A DNA stretch of 64,000 nt from Clostridium saccharoperbutylacetonicum N1-4(HMT) (GCF_000340885.1 NC_020291.1:3843001-3907000); one strand, 5' to 3'; shown: positions 45,112-54,372, counted from the first letter of the stretch. Translations and numbers: made by a program. The notes: generated from the letters alone by a model not told the origin.

Positions 45112-45990
45112 TTGAACAATTATAAAGGAATAATTTATGCACTTTTATCATCAACAGCATTTGGAATAATGCCAATTTTAGCAAGGATAGCTTATGCTAA
45201 TGGCTCTAATCCAACAACTGTTTTGATTTTTAGATTTCTAATTTCATCATTAATTTTATTTTTATATTTAAAATTTAAGAATATTAAAATTAAATTGGGT
45301 AATAAACAAGTTCTTTTGTTGATATCAATTGGCATTATTGGCTATACTATAACAACTCAAACTCTATTTATCTCTTATAGTTATTTAGGCGCTGGTCTTG
45401 CAACTACTCTACATTTTATATATCCTGTTGTAGTTTGTGTGCTAGGCTTTATATTATTTAAAAACAAAATGAGCAATAAAAAAATTATATCTTTGCTTCT
45501 AGCAGCAATAGGTATATATTCATTAGTTGCTTTTAAGAATAACAGCCTTAATATTTTAGGTATTTCTTTAGCTTTATTTTCTGGAATATCATATGGACTT
45601 ACAATGATAGTTCTTAATCTAAAATCCATTAAAAACTTAAGCAATAGTATTATAACAATGTATGTTTGTATTGGTTCAACAATAGGAATGATTATTTATG
45701 GAATGTTTACAAATACTATAATTATTAACTTTAATTTTAAGGCTATTAGCTGCTACTTAGGTATTTCTATAATATCAACAATACTATCAATTATTTTACT
45801 TTTAAAAGCAATAAAGCTAATAGGAGTTTCCTCTTCATCTATACTAGGGACTTTTGAACCTGTAGTTAGTATCCTTTTAGGAGCATTATTTCTTGATGAA
45901 AAGCTCACCTTCACCTTATTAATAGGTAGTTCTCTTATATTAATTTCAACAATTATATTGGCAAAAGATAAACATGTAAGTACCAATTGA
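45112..45990 (+). CDS. EamA-domain (DMT superfamily) transporter
   Basis: 293 residues from a TTG at 45112, 8 nt after AAAGGGGG; the GTG at 45061 lacks a ribosome site. Ten transmembrane helices in two EamA repeats (first repeat with ALLSSTAFGIMPILARIAY, second with GISLALFSGISYGLTMIVL). DMT exporters and importers carry amino acids, nucleobases or drugs. The leader hairpin suggests regulation at the RNA level. A shared bidirectional terminator follows. Confidence 0.88.
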   Translation: MNNYKGIIYALLSSTAFGIMPILARIAYANGSNPTTVLIFRFLISSLILFLYLKFKNIKIKLGNKQVLLLISIGIIGYTITTQTLFISYSYLGAGLATTLHFIYPVVVCVLGFILFKNKMSNKKIISLLLAAIGIYSLVAFKNNSLNILGISLALFSGISYGLTMIVLNLKSIKNLSNSIITMYVCIGSTIGMIIYGMFTNTIIINFNFKAISCYLGISIISTILSIILLLKAIKLIGVSSSSILGTFEPVVSILLGALFLDEKLTFTLLIGSSLILISTIILAKDKHVSTN

Positions 45991-46002
45991 TATATTTATA
46001 AA

Positions 46003-46044
46003 AAAATACCCTTTACTTTTATAAATCAAAGTAAAGGGTATTTT
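46003..46044. terminator. Bidirectional terminator
   Basis: AAAATACCCTTTACTTT (46003-46019) pairs perfectly with AAAGTAAAGGGTATTTT (46028-46044), between the convergent DMT and CNNM/HlyC genes. Confidence 0.85.
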
Positions 46045-46047
46045 AAA

Positions 46048-47340
46048 TTATTCTGTTATCTTTTTAATCAAGATTTTACTAATTCTTTTTCTATCACACT
46101 TTAAAATAATAAATTCATAATTCTCATATGTGAATTTTTGCTTAACTTTTGGATAAGATCCTAATTGAAAATATATCCACCCTCCAATTGTATCTATATT
46201 TTCATCTTGAATATCTGTTTCCAATAATTCATTTATATCACTTAAAATTACTTTTCCATCAACCACATAACTACCATTTTCTGTTTGAATAATATCCTCT
46301 TCTCCATCGTCATCGAATTCATCTTGAATTTCACCAACAATTTCTTCCAAAATATCTTCGGTAGTTACGAGTCCTGAGGTTCCACCAAATTCATCAATAA
46401 TTATTGCCATTTGCGCTTTTTCTTCTTTAAATGCTGTAAATAATTCACTTATTGATAATGATTCTGGTACAAATTTTATTTCTCGAATAATTCCTTCTAT
46501 ATTTTCATTTCCTTCAATTTTCAATTTGAACAAATCTTTAATATGTATAAACCCAATAACATTGTCTTTACTATCTTTGCAAATAGGATACCTTGTTAAT
46601 TGTTCTTCCAAAACATACTTTATTATTTCTTCAAAAGAATCTTCAATAAAAACACATGCCATATCAGTACGAGGTATCATAATTTCTCTTACAGTTTTTT
46701 CTGAAAAGTCAAATATATTATCAACAAAGGTTAATTCTGTTTGATCAATCAATCCATGTTTATAACTATCTTCAACAAGAAGTTTTATTTCTTCATCTGT
46801 ATGAGCAGCTTCATGTTCGTCAACTTGCGATATTCCAAATATTTTAAGCACTAAATTAGTACTATGATTAAAACTCCACATTATTGGATAAGTAATTTTA
46901 TAAAATCCTATAAGTGGTAATGCTGTATATAACGCAATCTTCTCAGCACTTATAATAGCTAATGATTTAGGTACTAACTCCCCAAGTACAATATGAAGTG
47001 CAGTAATAATTGAAAAGCCTAAAACAACTGCTATTGAATGTAATGTAATTTCAGGCAAATTAAATAAGTTAATCAATGGTCTCAACATATCCGCAAATGC
47101 TGGTTCTCCAACCCACCCTAAGCCTAATGATGCTAAAGTTATTCCTAGCTGACATGCTGATAAATATGAATTTAAATCTTTTACAATTTTTAAAGTGTAT
47201 TTTGCATTTTTGTTACCATCTAAAGCTAATGTCTCAACTCTAGACTTTCTAACCTTTACCATTGCAAATTCTGTAGCTACGAAAAACCCATTCATAAATA
47301 CCAAAAAAATTACAATGATAACATTTATTAAAGTAATCAT
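46048..47340 (-). CDS. CNNM/HlyC-type membrane protein (DUF21, CBS pair, CorC_HlyC)
   Basis: 430 residues. An N-terminal DUF21/CNNM membrane domain (1-190; three to four helices, FMNGFFVATEFAMVKVRKSR), two CBS domains (about 205-325; REIMIPRTDMACVFIE) and a C-terminal CorC_HlyC domain (about 345-425). Bacterial relatives export or regulate Mg2+ or Co2+; many are annotated as hemolysins without evidence. An AGGAGGG site lies an unusual 14 nt before the ATG. Monocistronic. Confidence 0.9.
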   Translation of the reverse strand: MITLINVIIVIFLVFMNGFFVATEFAMVKVRKSRVETLALDGNKNAKYTLKIVKDLNSYLSACQLGITLASLGLGWVGEPAFADMLRPLINLFNLPEITLHSIAVVLGFSIITALHIVLGELVPKSLAIISAEKIALYTALPLIGFYKITYPIMWSFNHSTNLVLKIFGISQVDEHEAAHTDEEIKLLVEDSYKHGLIDQTELTFVDNIFDFSEKTVREIMIPRTDMACVFIEDSFEEIIKYVLEEQLTRYPICKDSKDNVIGFIHIKDLFKLKIEGNENIEGIIREIKFVPESLSISELFTAFKEEKAQMAIIIDEFGGTSGLVTTEDILEEIVGEIQDEFDDDGEEDIIQTENGSYVVDGKVILSDINELLETDIQDENIDTIGGWIYFQLGSYPKVKQKFTYENYEFIILKCDRKRISKILIKKITE

Positions 47341-47460
47341 ATTATAATTAGTTTCCCTCCTGTTGTTATATCACCTAAAATATTTGATACTATTTTAATC
47401 AACAATAACTATTATACCATATAAAATTGATTGTATATAAATAATTCCGTTATTTAGGAA

Positions 47461-47495
47461 AAATAGTCTGATAAATATAATAACTCAGACTATTT
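47461..47495 (-). terminator. Terminator after the 224-residue protein gene
   Basis: AAATAGTCTGA (47461-47471) pairs with TCAGACTATTT (47485-47495). TTCC follows on the minus strand. Confidence 0.65.
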
Positions 47496-47549
47496 CAACC
47501 TATATATTTAATATATTTTTTAAGTATACATATATACCTATGGTACTAA

Positions 47550-48224
47550 CTATTTTTCTACAGTCTTAATTAAATGCATTTCAATTGTTAGCTTCGCATC
47601 AATTTTATTAATTCTAAATTTCCCATTGTAAGATTCAAGTAATTGATTCATAAAAACATTAATAAATTCTAAACTATCTGATGTTAATTTACTAATGCTA
47701 CTATTTAAACTTGATTTTTCATTTGTTTTATCAGCTATATTAACTATAAAATTAACAATTTCTTTATTTACAACATAATTTATGCCACTATTAATTTTTA
47801 TTACGTAATTGTCATTAGAATTTATACAAAACAAAAATATGTGCTTTAAGAATGATTCAACTAGTGCCTTATTTATTTTAAATTTATGATTGTCAGGTAA
47901 TGTAATTTCTTTTTCAATTTCAATATTTTTATTATAAGTTGTAATCGCTGAAAAAAGTGCTACTAAAAAATCATTAACGTTTAATTCAACCACTTCCGCA
48001 CTTATGTTATCATAGTAAGTCTTAAAAAAACCTTTTTCAAATTCGCAATCAAGATTATTATCCCCACTATTTCCTTTTTCAATGATTCGAAATAAGTGTT
48101 CAATAAATATTTTGCTTGTATCCTTAATTATGTTGCATTCAGTTCTAGATAATGATATTTTTTCTTCAACATCTCTAATGATATTTTCATCGTCAGTTGC
48201 AAATAAAACAATTCCTCTATTCAC
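47550..48224 (-). CDS. Uncharacterised protein, possibly a degenerate kinase/anti-sigma fold
   Basis: 224 residues from a GTG 7 nt after TTAGGAGG. The first 20 residues (GIVLFATDDENIIRDVEEKI) resemble a receiver-domain start. The later part has the alternating helix/strand order of a GHKL ATPase (FLKHIFLFCINSNDNYVIKI, FINVFMNQLLESYNGKFRI), but the N- and G-boxes are missing. I regard function as unknown. Soluble. It has its own terminator. Confidence 0.7.
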   Translation of the reverse strand: MNRGIVLFATDDENIIRDVEEKISLSRTECNIIKDTSKIFIEHLFRIIEKGNSGDNNLDCEFEKGFFKTYYDNISAEVVELNVNDFLVALFSAITTYNKNIEIEKEITLPDNHKFKINKALVESFLKHIFLFCINSNDNYVIKINSGINYVVNKEIVNFIVNIADKTNEKSSLNSSISKLTSDSLEFINVFMNQLLESYNGKFRINKIDAKLTIEMHLIKTVEK

Positions 48225-48421
48225 TAAAATTCCTCCTAATTGTCCGTATTTATTAATATTTTTTTCCTTAGTACAACCTTACCTTAATCATAAATTACTC
48301 TTACTACATTCCACCCTTACACAATAAAAATATAATATTATTCTCTTAGTTTATTGTTCTACACATAATTATATATTCCTTTAAAAATTTCCATTTTTAA
48401 TAGAAAATTATTATTTCGATG

Positions 48422-48454
48422 GAAAAGGGCTTGGATTTCACTCCTTCCCTTTTC
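48422..48454 (-). terminator. Probable terminator of the coiled-coil protein gene
   Basis: GAAAAGGG (48422-48429) pairs with CCCTTTTC (48447-48454) 17 nt after the stop. The T-tract is short. Confidence 0.45.
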
Positions 48455-48470
48455 TTATTTACATACACTT

Positions 48471-48929
48471 TTATTTTTTTTCATCAGATCCTTCATTACT
48501 AGACTTTAATTTAATATCTTTCCCTAAAGGTAATACTTCTTTAATTTTATTTAATTCTACCTTTAACTTTTTGTTTTCTTCTTTTAATTTAATTGTAATT
48601 TCTTGCAATTGTTTTAGTGCATTAATTTTACCTAATTCTATAGTTTTACCCAAATTACTATCTACAATTATACTATTCTTTATCTTCTCAATCTCCTGAG
48701 AATTTAATTCTGGAAACTTTTTTATTAATACTTGTTCAAACTTATCTATTTTTAATTTCAAGACATTCTCTATGGTCGTAGAAATACCAAAATCTTTATC
48801 AATCAATTCCCATACTTCTCTCGCTTTCTCAGTATACTCAGACTTTTTTACTACACTATTTTTAACTCCAAATTTATTTATTTTTTTTCTTAATAATATT
48901 TTTACTGGTTCTACCACTGTTTTTAACAT
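48471..48929 (-). CDS. Small coiled-coil protein, unknown
   Basis: 152 residues after AAGGAAG. A basic N-terminus (KILLRKKINKFGVKN) is followed by helices and a Lys/Glu-rich coiled coil (about 100-140, LQEITIKLKEENKKLKVELN), ending in a charged tail. There is no membrane segment. It could be a scaffold or nucleic-acid-associated protein. It is transcribed away from R4, which starts 134 nt upstream. Confidence 0.65.
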   Translation of the reverse strand: MLKTVVEPVKILLRKKINKFGVKNSVVKKSEYTEKAREVWELIDKDFGISTTIENVLKLKIDKFEQVLIKKFPELNSQEIEKIKNSIIVDSNLGKTIELGKINALKQLQEITIKLKEENKKLKVELNKIKEVLPLGKDIKLKSSNEGSDEKK

Positions 48930-49063
48930 AGAATCTTCCTTATTAAATTAGTTATATTTAAATAATATGAAATGAGCATCTTAAAGGCTACGTTTTTTCA
49001 AAACAAAAACAATGGTCATAATTATTGATGCAGCTTTTTGGTATAATATAAATAAGTAAACAT

Positions 49064-49377
49064 ATAGATGTCCAAAGCGAGAATTAGACTTATGCAACAA
49101 TTACCAAAATCAGATACATTTATCTTCCACAGGACTAGTGAAATTTTCGCTGGAAGGTTCTAAGTGGAAGGTTGCACCCATTTCTGCATGTTCCTAAGGT
49201 AAATTTATGACAAGCAGAAAATGAAACAACCTTCCACTAATAACCATCATCAGCTCAATTTCACATGCCTGCTTCCAGAAAAATGTATCGGATTTCTAGT
49301 GTGGTGTTACGATTATAATTTCTTGATAATGCATACATATTCCATTTATAAGTTTGAGTATTAATTTGGATATCTAT
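49064..49377 (+). repeat. R4: full-length palindromic element, core type B
   Basis: ATAGATGTCCAA to TTGGATATCTAT. Arms GAAATC-type (AAATCAGATACATTT / AAATGTATCGGATTT). Core GTGGAAGGTTG/CAACCTTCCAC. It lies in a divergent intergenic region, 45 nt before the exonuclease start, so it is not 3' of a gene. Confidence 0.88.
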
Positions 49378-49421
49378 AACTAAAAATAATTATATTCTCA
49401 GAATAATAAGCAGGTGATAAA

Positions 49422-50183
49422 GTGAATTATATAATATATGATTTAGAATTTAATCAAAAAAATAATACTTCTATAAGCGAAAATGATATTGAGACAAAGT
49501 CTAACAATGCTAATATGCCCTTTGAAATAATACAAATTGGAGCTTTAAAGCTTAATGAATCATTAACAACTATATCAACATTCAATTCCTTAATTAAACC
49601 AACTTTATACGAATCCATTCATCCATATATTGTAAGTTTAACAAAAATCACTGATGAGAAAGTAGCTTTATGTAAATCTTTTATCGATGTCTATGATGAT
49701 TTTCTTAACTTTATTGGAAATGAAGAATTTATATTCTGTGTATGGGGAGTTAATGATATAAAAGAGTTAATTAGAAATGTAAAATTTCACAATTTATCTT
49801 GCTCAAAATTTTCAAAATATATTGATATTCAAAAATATGCATCAATACATCTAAATGCTCCAAAAAAATCTAAGATTGGGTTAAAAAGTTCAATTGAACT
49901 TTTAGATATACCTATTTATGGCGATTTTCACGATGCATTTAATGATGCTTATTACACTACTGAAGTCTTTAAGTCAATTTATGATACTGGATTAAGTCCT
50001 TCAACCTATTCTACCTCCCCATCTAAAAGGAGGATATCTAAACCAAAGGAAAAAATTAATACAGAGGCTTTATTAAATCAATTTAAAAAAATATATAATA
50101 GAGATCTTACAGAAGATGAAATATCTATCATCAAACTTGCATACAAAATGGGGAAAACAAAACAATTTATCATTGAAACATAG
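49422..50183 (+). CDS. DEDDh-type 3'-5' exonuclease (KapD-like)
   Basis: 253 residues from a GTG after AGCAGGTG. Exo I motif YDLEFNQ (Asp/Glu), Exo II in WGVNDIKEL, Exo III FHDAFNDAYYTTEVF with His and Asp give the DEDDh set. Similar proteins are annotated as KinA-pathway inhibitor KapD or RNase T-like. The C-terminal 60 residues form a helical extension. Its stop codon TAG lies in the terminal repeat of R5, so the insertion probably defined the present C-terminus. Confidence 0.85.
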   Translation: MNYIIYDLEFNQKNNTSISENDIETKSNNANMPFEIIQIGALKLNESLTTISTFNSLIKPTLYESIHPYIVSLTKITDEKVALCKSFIDVYDDFLNFIGNEEFIFCVWGVNDIKELIRNVKFHNLSCSKFSKYIDIQKYASIHLNAPKKSKIGLKSSIELLDIPIYGDFHDAFNDAYYTTEVFKSIYDTGLSPSTYSTSPSKRRISKPKEKINTEALLNQFKKIYNRDLTEDEISIIKLAYKMGKTKQFIIET

Positions 50184-50310
50184 ATATCTAAAGCAAGAAT
50201 TAGACTGTGCAAAACTTAACAAAATTATATACATATTTACTCCAGCGGACTAATATGTATATAATTTCTAGTTTAGTGTTACGATTATAATTCTGCGCTT
50301 TGATATCTAT
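50180..50310 (+). repeat. R5: 131-bp internally deleted palindromic element
   Basis: ATAGATATCTAA to TTTGATATCTAT, with both ends kept and the whole core lost. The remaining arms AAATTATATACATATT / AATATGTATATAATTT are perfectly complementary. It fills the gap between two convergent stop codons exactly and supplies the TAG of the exonuclease gene. Confidence 0.88.
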
Positions 50311-50311
50311 A

Positions 50312-51007
50312 TTATAAATTTTTAATTTTATATTTATATAACGGCCTACCAACTCTACCATATTCTATAATCTTCTCTAATTTTTCTTGTTTACTCATAT
50401 AATCAAGATATTTTCTAACTGTAACTTTAGCTATACGAAGCTTTTCAGATACTTCTTCAGTTGTAACATATTCGGCTTCTGTAGAATTCAGTTCATTTAT
50501 TATTGAATTATATGTATATTTATTTAACCCTTTTTCTAAATTATTTTCTAATTCATCTTCGATTATTTCACTTGATTTACTATTTAAAATTAACTTATCT
50601 AGTTCTATTTGTTCAAGGGTTTCATTGCTTTTATAACTATTAAGTTTTTCTCTAAAGGCACTAAGTGATTCGTTAAACCTTTCAAAGGTGAAAGGCTTTA
50701 TTAAATAATCAACTCCACCATATCTAAATGCTTCTCTAACTCTTTCAACACTCTTATCAGCAGTAATGAGTATTACATCTGAAGCTATTTCATTAGATCT
50801 TAACCACTTCAAAAAATCTATACCGTTTTCATTAGGAAGATAAACATCTAAAAGAATTAAATCAATTTCATTTTGTAGTATAAATTCTTTGGCTTCAGTA
50901 AGATTTGCTGCTGCTTTCTTTAATGTAAATCCTTTTACTTTATTTAAAAATTTTGAATTTATATCCCTAACCATTGGATCGTCTTCAACAATCATTGTCT
51001 TAATCAT
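50312..51007 (-). CDS. CitB/DcuR-type response regulator
   Basis: 231 residues. Receiver domain with MIVEDDPMV, phospho-acceptor in LILLDVYLPNENG and Lys in LIKPFTF; C-terminal helix-turn-helix (VTTEEVSEKLRIAKVTVRKY). This is the CitB/DcuR/MalR family, which pairs with Cache-type kinases sensing carboxylates. It follows the kinase gene by 4 nt. The downstream side is R5. Confidence 0.92.
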   Translation of the reverse strand: MIKTMIVEDDPMVRDINSKFLNKVKGFTLKKAAANLTEAKEFILQNEIDLILLDVYLPNENGIDFLKWLRSNEIASDVILITADKSVERVREAFRYGGVDYLIKPFTFERFNESLSAFREKLNSYKSNETLEQIELDKLILNSKSSEIIEDELENNLEKGLNKYTYNSIINELNSTEAEYVTTEEVSEKLRIAKVTVRKYLDYMSKQEKLEKIIEYGRVGRPLYKYKIKNL

Positions 51008-51011
51008 ATAT

Positions 51012-52586
51012 TTAGCTCCTTTGCATTGGTATAGTTATTTTCCACTCAGTACCATTATTAACTGTAAAATTTATAGTTCCCATTGCTTCGTTAATAATTC
51101 TTTTAACTATAAACAGACCAAAACCTCGGCTACCCTTTTTGCTAGAAACGCCTATTTGGTAAATGGAATCTCTAATATCTTCTGGTATACCTATACCATT
51201 ATCTTTTATAATAATTTCAAGAACACTATCTTCTTGACGTACTTTTGTATATATTTCACCAGTTCCATCATTCTTAACAGCCTCTATCGAATTTTCAATT
51301 AAATTACCAATAATAGACACCAATTCATCTGAAGTCATATATTCTGGTAATTTATCCAGTCTTGAACTTTCATCTATTATTAAATTAATTCTTGCTTCTT
51401 CGCATTTACTATACTTTGATAATATTAATGCAGCAAGAGATACATCTTTTATTTTATCAGAAATTATATTTGTTATACTCTTTTTGCTTGTTGATATTAC
51501 ATTAATATATTTAATTACTTCATCATATTCTTCTAATTGAACTAGTCCTGAAATTGTATGTAATTTATTCATAAATTCATGATTTTGCGCCCTTAAAGCC
51601 CATGCCATTTTTTTAATGCCTGTGAGTTCTTCCGCCATTTTACGAACTTCAGTTAAATCTTCAAAGGTTATAACCAACCCTAAAATTTCATTTTTAATTC
51701 CCCGTATAGGACTATACTTACATATTATATTTAAGCCTGGACGTACCTTAACTTCAATGTTATTTTGTGGTTCTCCACTTTGTAACACCATATCCACAAT
51801 ACTTTCATATGTATATTTTGATATATGATTACCTATATCATTTTTATCTAATCCCAAAATTTTACTTGCTTCTTCATTAAATAAAGTTATATGTCCTTTA
51901 CGATCAACAGCTACTAAACCTTCTTTTATATTTTCTATAACTATTTCTTTTTGCTTTAAATTCAAGGCTATTTCTTCTGGTTCTAATCCAAATATAGCCT
52001 TCTTTATGTTGTAAGAAAGAGCAACTGCTCCTGTGATTCCTAAAAATAGTCCCATAACTATAATAGGAATAAATTTATACATTTTTGTATATACTTCATT
52101 ATCAAATTGATTGTATAAAATTCCTACTGCTACAGCCCCTATTTGTTTATTATTTTCATCAAAAATAGGAGTAAAAGCTCTTACTGATGGTCCTAAAGTT
52201 CCACTTGCTGTTGAAATATATGATTCTCCAGTTTTTAAAACTCTTTCTTCATCCCCTCCAGAAAATTTTTCACCAATCTTGCTTTTATCTGGATGCGAAT
52301 ATCTTATTCCCTCCATATCCATTACAACTATAAATTGCACATTAGTTTTAATACGAGCCTTTTCTATTTCGTCATCTAACATATCTCTAGAAATATTTAT
52401 ATTTCCCTTTAAATATTCCTTTACTTCATAAGTTGATGCAAAAGAATCAGCAATATTCAGCATATTTCTATCTATTTGATCCCTTAACAAATTTTTCATT
52501 TCATTAAATGAAAGTATTGTAATGCTTCCAATAGAAATTACAAGAATAATTATTACAAATGATATTATTTTTCCTTTTAATTTCAT
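51012..52586 (-). CDS. CitA/DcuS-type sensor histidine kinase
   Basis: 524 residues: TM1 (7-27), an extracytoplasmic single-Cache domain (about 35-165) with a Ser/Gly-rich ligand region, TM2 (172-192), a PAS domain (about 215-320), SpoB-like dimerisation with the phospho-acceptor His in RAQNHEFMNKLHTI, and HATPase with NLIENSIEAV and GRGFGLFIVK-like G-box (GSRGFGLFIV). The family detects citrate, C4-dicarboxylates or malate. The neighbouring permease and malic enzyme on the same strand point to malate or a related acid. Confidence 0.92.
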   Translation of the reverse strand: MKLKGKIISFVIIILVISIGSITILSFNEMKNLLRDQIDRNMLNIADSFASTYEVKEYLKGNINISRDMLDDEIEKARIKTNVQFIVVMDMEGIRYSHPDKSKIGEKFSGGDEERVLKTGESYISTASGTLGPSVRAFTPIFDENNKQIGAVAVGILYNQFDNEVYTKMYKFIPIIVMGLFLGITGAVALSYNIKKAIFGLEPEEIALNLKQKEIVIENIKEGLVAVDRKGHITLFNEEASKILGLDKNDIGNHISKYTYESIVDMVLQSGEPQNNIEVKVRPGLNIICKYSPIRGIKNEILGLVITFEDLTEVRKMAEELTGIKKMAWALRAQNHEFMNKLHTISGLVQLEEYDEVIKYINVISTSKKSITNIISDKIKDVSLAALILSKYSKCEEARINLIIDESSRLDKLPEYMTSDELVSIIGNLIENSIEAVKNDGTGEIYTKVRQEDSVLEIIIKDNGIGIPEDIRDSIYQIGVSSKKGSRGFGLFIVKRIINEAMGTINFTVNNGTEWKITIPMQRS

Positions 52587-52794
52587 TTAACCACCCAATT
52601 ATACCTTAATCCGTTTAAATTTGAATATATCAATCAGTAGTTTTCTAGTTTTATAATACTATAAGTATAAGATTTTATACAATAAAAACTATTATCTGAT
52701 GCTAAAAAAAATATATATTGCAATTTATAGTTATGGTTGAAGCTCACAGAGAAAGTTCGAAGAACGAAATATGAAACGCCCAATGGGAAATTTC

Positions 52795-52866
52795 GATTCT
52801 CACTTTTTGATTCTCACTTTTCCTTACAGGATTTCTTGAATTAGTAATGCGGAATTAGTAATGCGG
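52795..52866. repeat. Short tandem duplications
   Basis: GATTCTCACTTTT occurs at 52795-52807 and 52809-52821. AATTAGTAATGCGG occurs at 52839-52852 and again at 52853-52866. Part of this stretch is the reverse complement of 11146-11176. No coding content. Confidence 0.7.
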
Positions 52867-52869
52867 AAT

Positions 52870-52973
52870 TACTATTGCAACATAAATATTACAATTATCA
52901 ATGTTAAGTACTCAATGCTCATAGATTATTGTTTTCTTTTAGAAATCTTTAACAATTCTTTTTTCAACATATA
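52870..52973 (-). repeat. D3: dispersed intergenic repeat, inverted and diverged
   Basis: Read on the minus strand: AAGATTTCT, GAGCATTGAGTACTTAACA and TTGATAATTG in the same order as in D1 (18063-18155). Confidence 0.5.
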
Positions 52974-53010
52974 TAAATTAATTATTTTCAAATCTAAAAT
53001 AATACAAACT

Positions 53011-53042
53011 TTATGGCTTAGAATAAGTATCCTAAGCCATAA
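53011..53042. terminator. Perfect 11-bp hairpin upstream of the two-component genes
   Basis: TTATGGCTTAG (53011-53021) pairs with CTAAGCCATAA (53032-53042). It lacks a long T-run. It may be the former terminator of the permease operon beyond R6. Confidence 0.5.
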
Positions 53043-53070
53043 TAAGGTGTATATTTTATTATAATAATAT

Positions 53071-53373
53071 TAATAATAGTCAAACTTATAAATATAATAA
53101 GTTTGATTAATTGAGAAATTATAATTACAACATTTCACTAGAAATATGATACATTTTTTCTGGAGCAGGCATGTGAAATTGAGCTGATGAAGGTTCTTAA
53201 TGGGGGCTTGTTTCATTTACAGCTTGTCAAGATTCTACATCTGGAACACGCTGAAATGATGACTAGCCCACATTTAGAACATTCCAGCGAAGATTTCACT
53301 AGTCTTGCAGAAGATAAATGTATCATATTTCGGTAATTATTGCATAAGTTTAATTCTCGCGTTGGATATCTAT
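53071..53373 (-). repeat. R6: palindromic element, core type A, distal end degenerate
   Basis: The gene-proximal end TTGGATATCTAT (53362-53373) is intact; the far end is altered after CAAACTTATAAAT. Arms GAAATATGATACATT / AATGTATCATATTTC are perfectly complementary. It lies 27 nt 3' of the KdgT-family gene, in sense orientation. Confidence 0.85.
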
Positions 53374-53400
53374 ATTTCTACACTATTGTTATGCTTTAAG

Positions 53401-54372
53401 CTAAGCTGCCATTTCAGTATTTAATTTTTCAGCTTTCTTCTTATTAATTATTTTAAAAGCATACGATACAATGAATGGGCATACTATAGCCGATACTACA
53501 CAAGCTGCTGCAACTTGAGCAGTAGCAACTGTAGCTACAACTGCTAATGTTGGATCTGCTGCTGCAACTGCTGCTGGTGTTGCAACCGCATTTCCTGCAG
53601 TTGATCCAGTTGCTAAACCAATAATAGGTTCTTCTTTAAAGATCTTAAGTAATACATATGCTCCTATTCCTGTAAATGCTGCTATTATTCCTAATAAGAT
53701 ACCAGGACCACCGGCTGTTATTATAGTTGAAAGATTCATCCCTGCACCTAATGGGAATGAAAAGAATGGGATTAATAACATCTTACTGCTTCCAAGGAAT
53801 TTTCTCATATCTGGATCCAAATTTCCTAAAATCATACCTATTACTATTGGTACCATTACTGCTACAAGTGCCATAAAAGGAACTTGAGCAAGGCCTGATG
53901 CACCTAATGCAACTAATGTGAAGAATGGGCCGTCTTTTAAAGATAATAATGCATAAGCACCTACATCTGTTTCATCACCATATTGTGAAGCTAGAGAAGC
54001 ATATAAGCCCCCATTACAATTTGTTAGCGCTGCAAGTATTGCTAATGGTGATAAACCTAATACTCCTGCTGGTCCAAAAACTTTACCAATTATTATACCA
54101 ATACCAGCTCCAACTATAAATTTTCCTGAGATTAATATTGCACCTTTCTTTATAGCTTTTGGTGCTAATTTAAAGTTAATTTGTGAACCGATTAAAAACA
54201 TGAAACAAGCTAAAATTGTTGATGATGCCGTTGAACTAAATAATGCTGTTGTGAAACCACCTATTTTTAATACTTGTGGACAAAATGTATTAACCAATAC
54301 TCCTAGAAATAATGGAACTACCATCATACCACCTGGGATTTTATCAAGGGTTTTCTTAATTGGAATTTGCAT
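53401..54372 (-). CDS. KdgT-family permease, probable carboxylate transporter
   Basis: 323 residues after TAGGAGG, with about ten transmembrane helices. Conserved stretches GGMMVVPLFLGVLVNTF, LTNCNGGLYASLASQYGD and TGSTAGNAVATPAAVAAADP place it in the 2-keto-3-deoxygluconate permease family. The neighbours are a malic enzyme gene 22 nt upstream and a CitA/CitB-like two-component system downstream, with no pectin-degradation genes. I therefore infer that the substrate here may be malate or another carboxylate, not KDG. Confidence 0.88.
   Translation of the reverse strand: MQIPIKKTLDKIPGGMMVVPLFLGVLVNTFCPQVLKIGGFTTALFSSTASSTILACFMFLIGSQINFKLAPKAIKKGAILISGKFIVGAGIGIIIGKVFGPAGVLGLSPLAILAALTNCNGGLYASLASQYGDETDVGAYALLSLKDGPFFTLVALGASGLAQVPFMALVAVMVPIVIGMILGNLDPDMRKFLGSSKMLLIPFFSFPLGAGMNLSTIITAGGPGILLGIIAAFTGIGAYVLLKIFKEEPIIGLATGSTAGNAVATPAAVAAADPTLAVVATVATAQVAAACVVSAIVCPFIVSYAFKIINKKKAEKLNTEMAA

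Noticed and set aside
43396..50310. R3-R5 as IS200/IS605 or IStron remnants
   Set aside because: They have true terminal inverted repeats and no TnpA, TnpB or intron core, so this class is not supported by the sequence seen.
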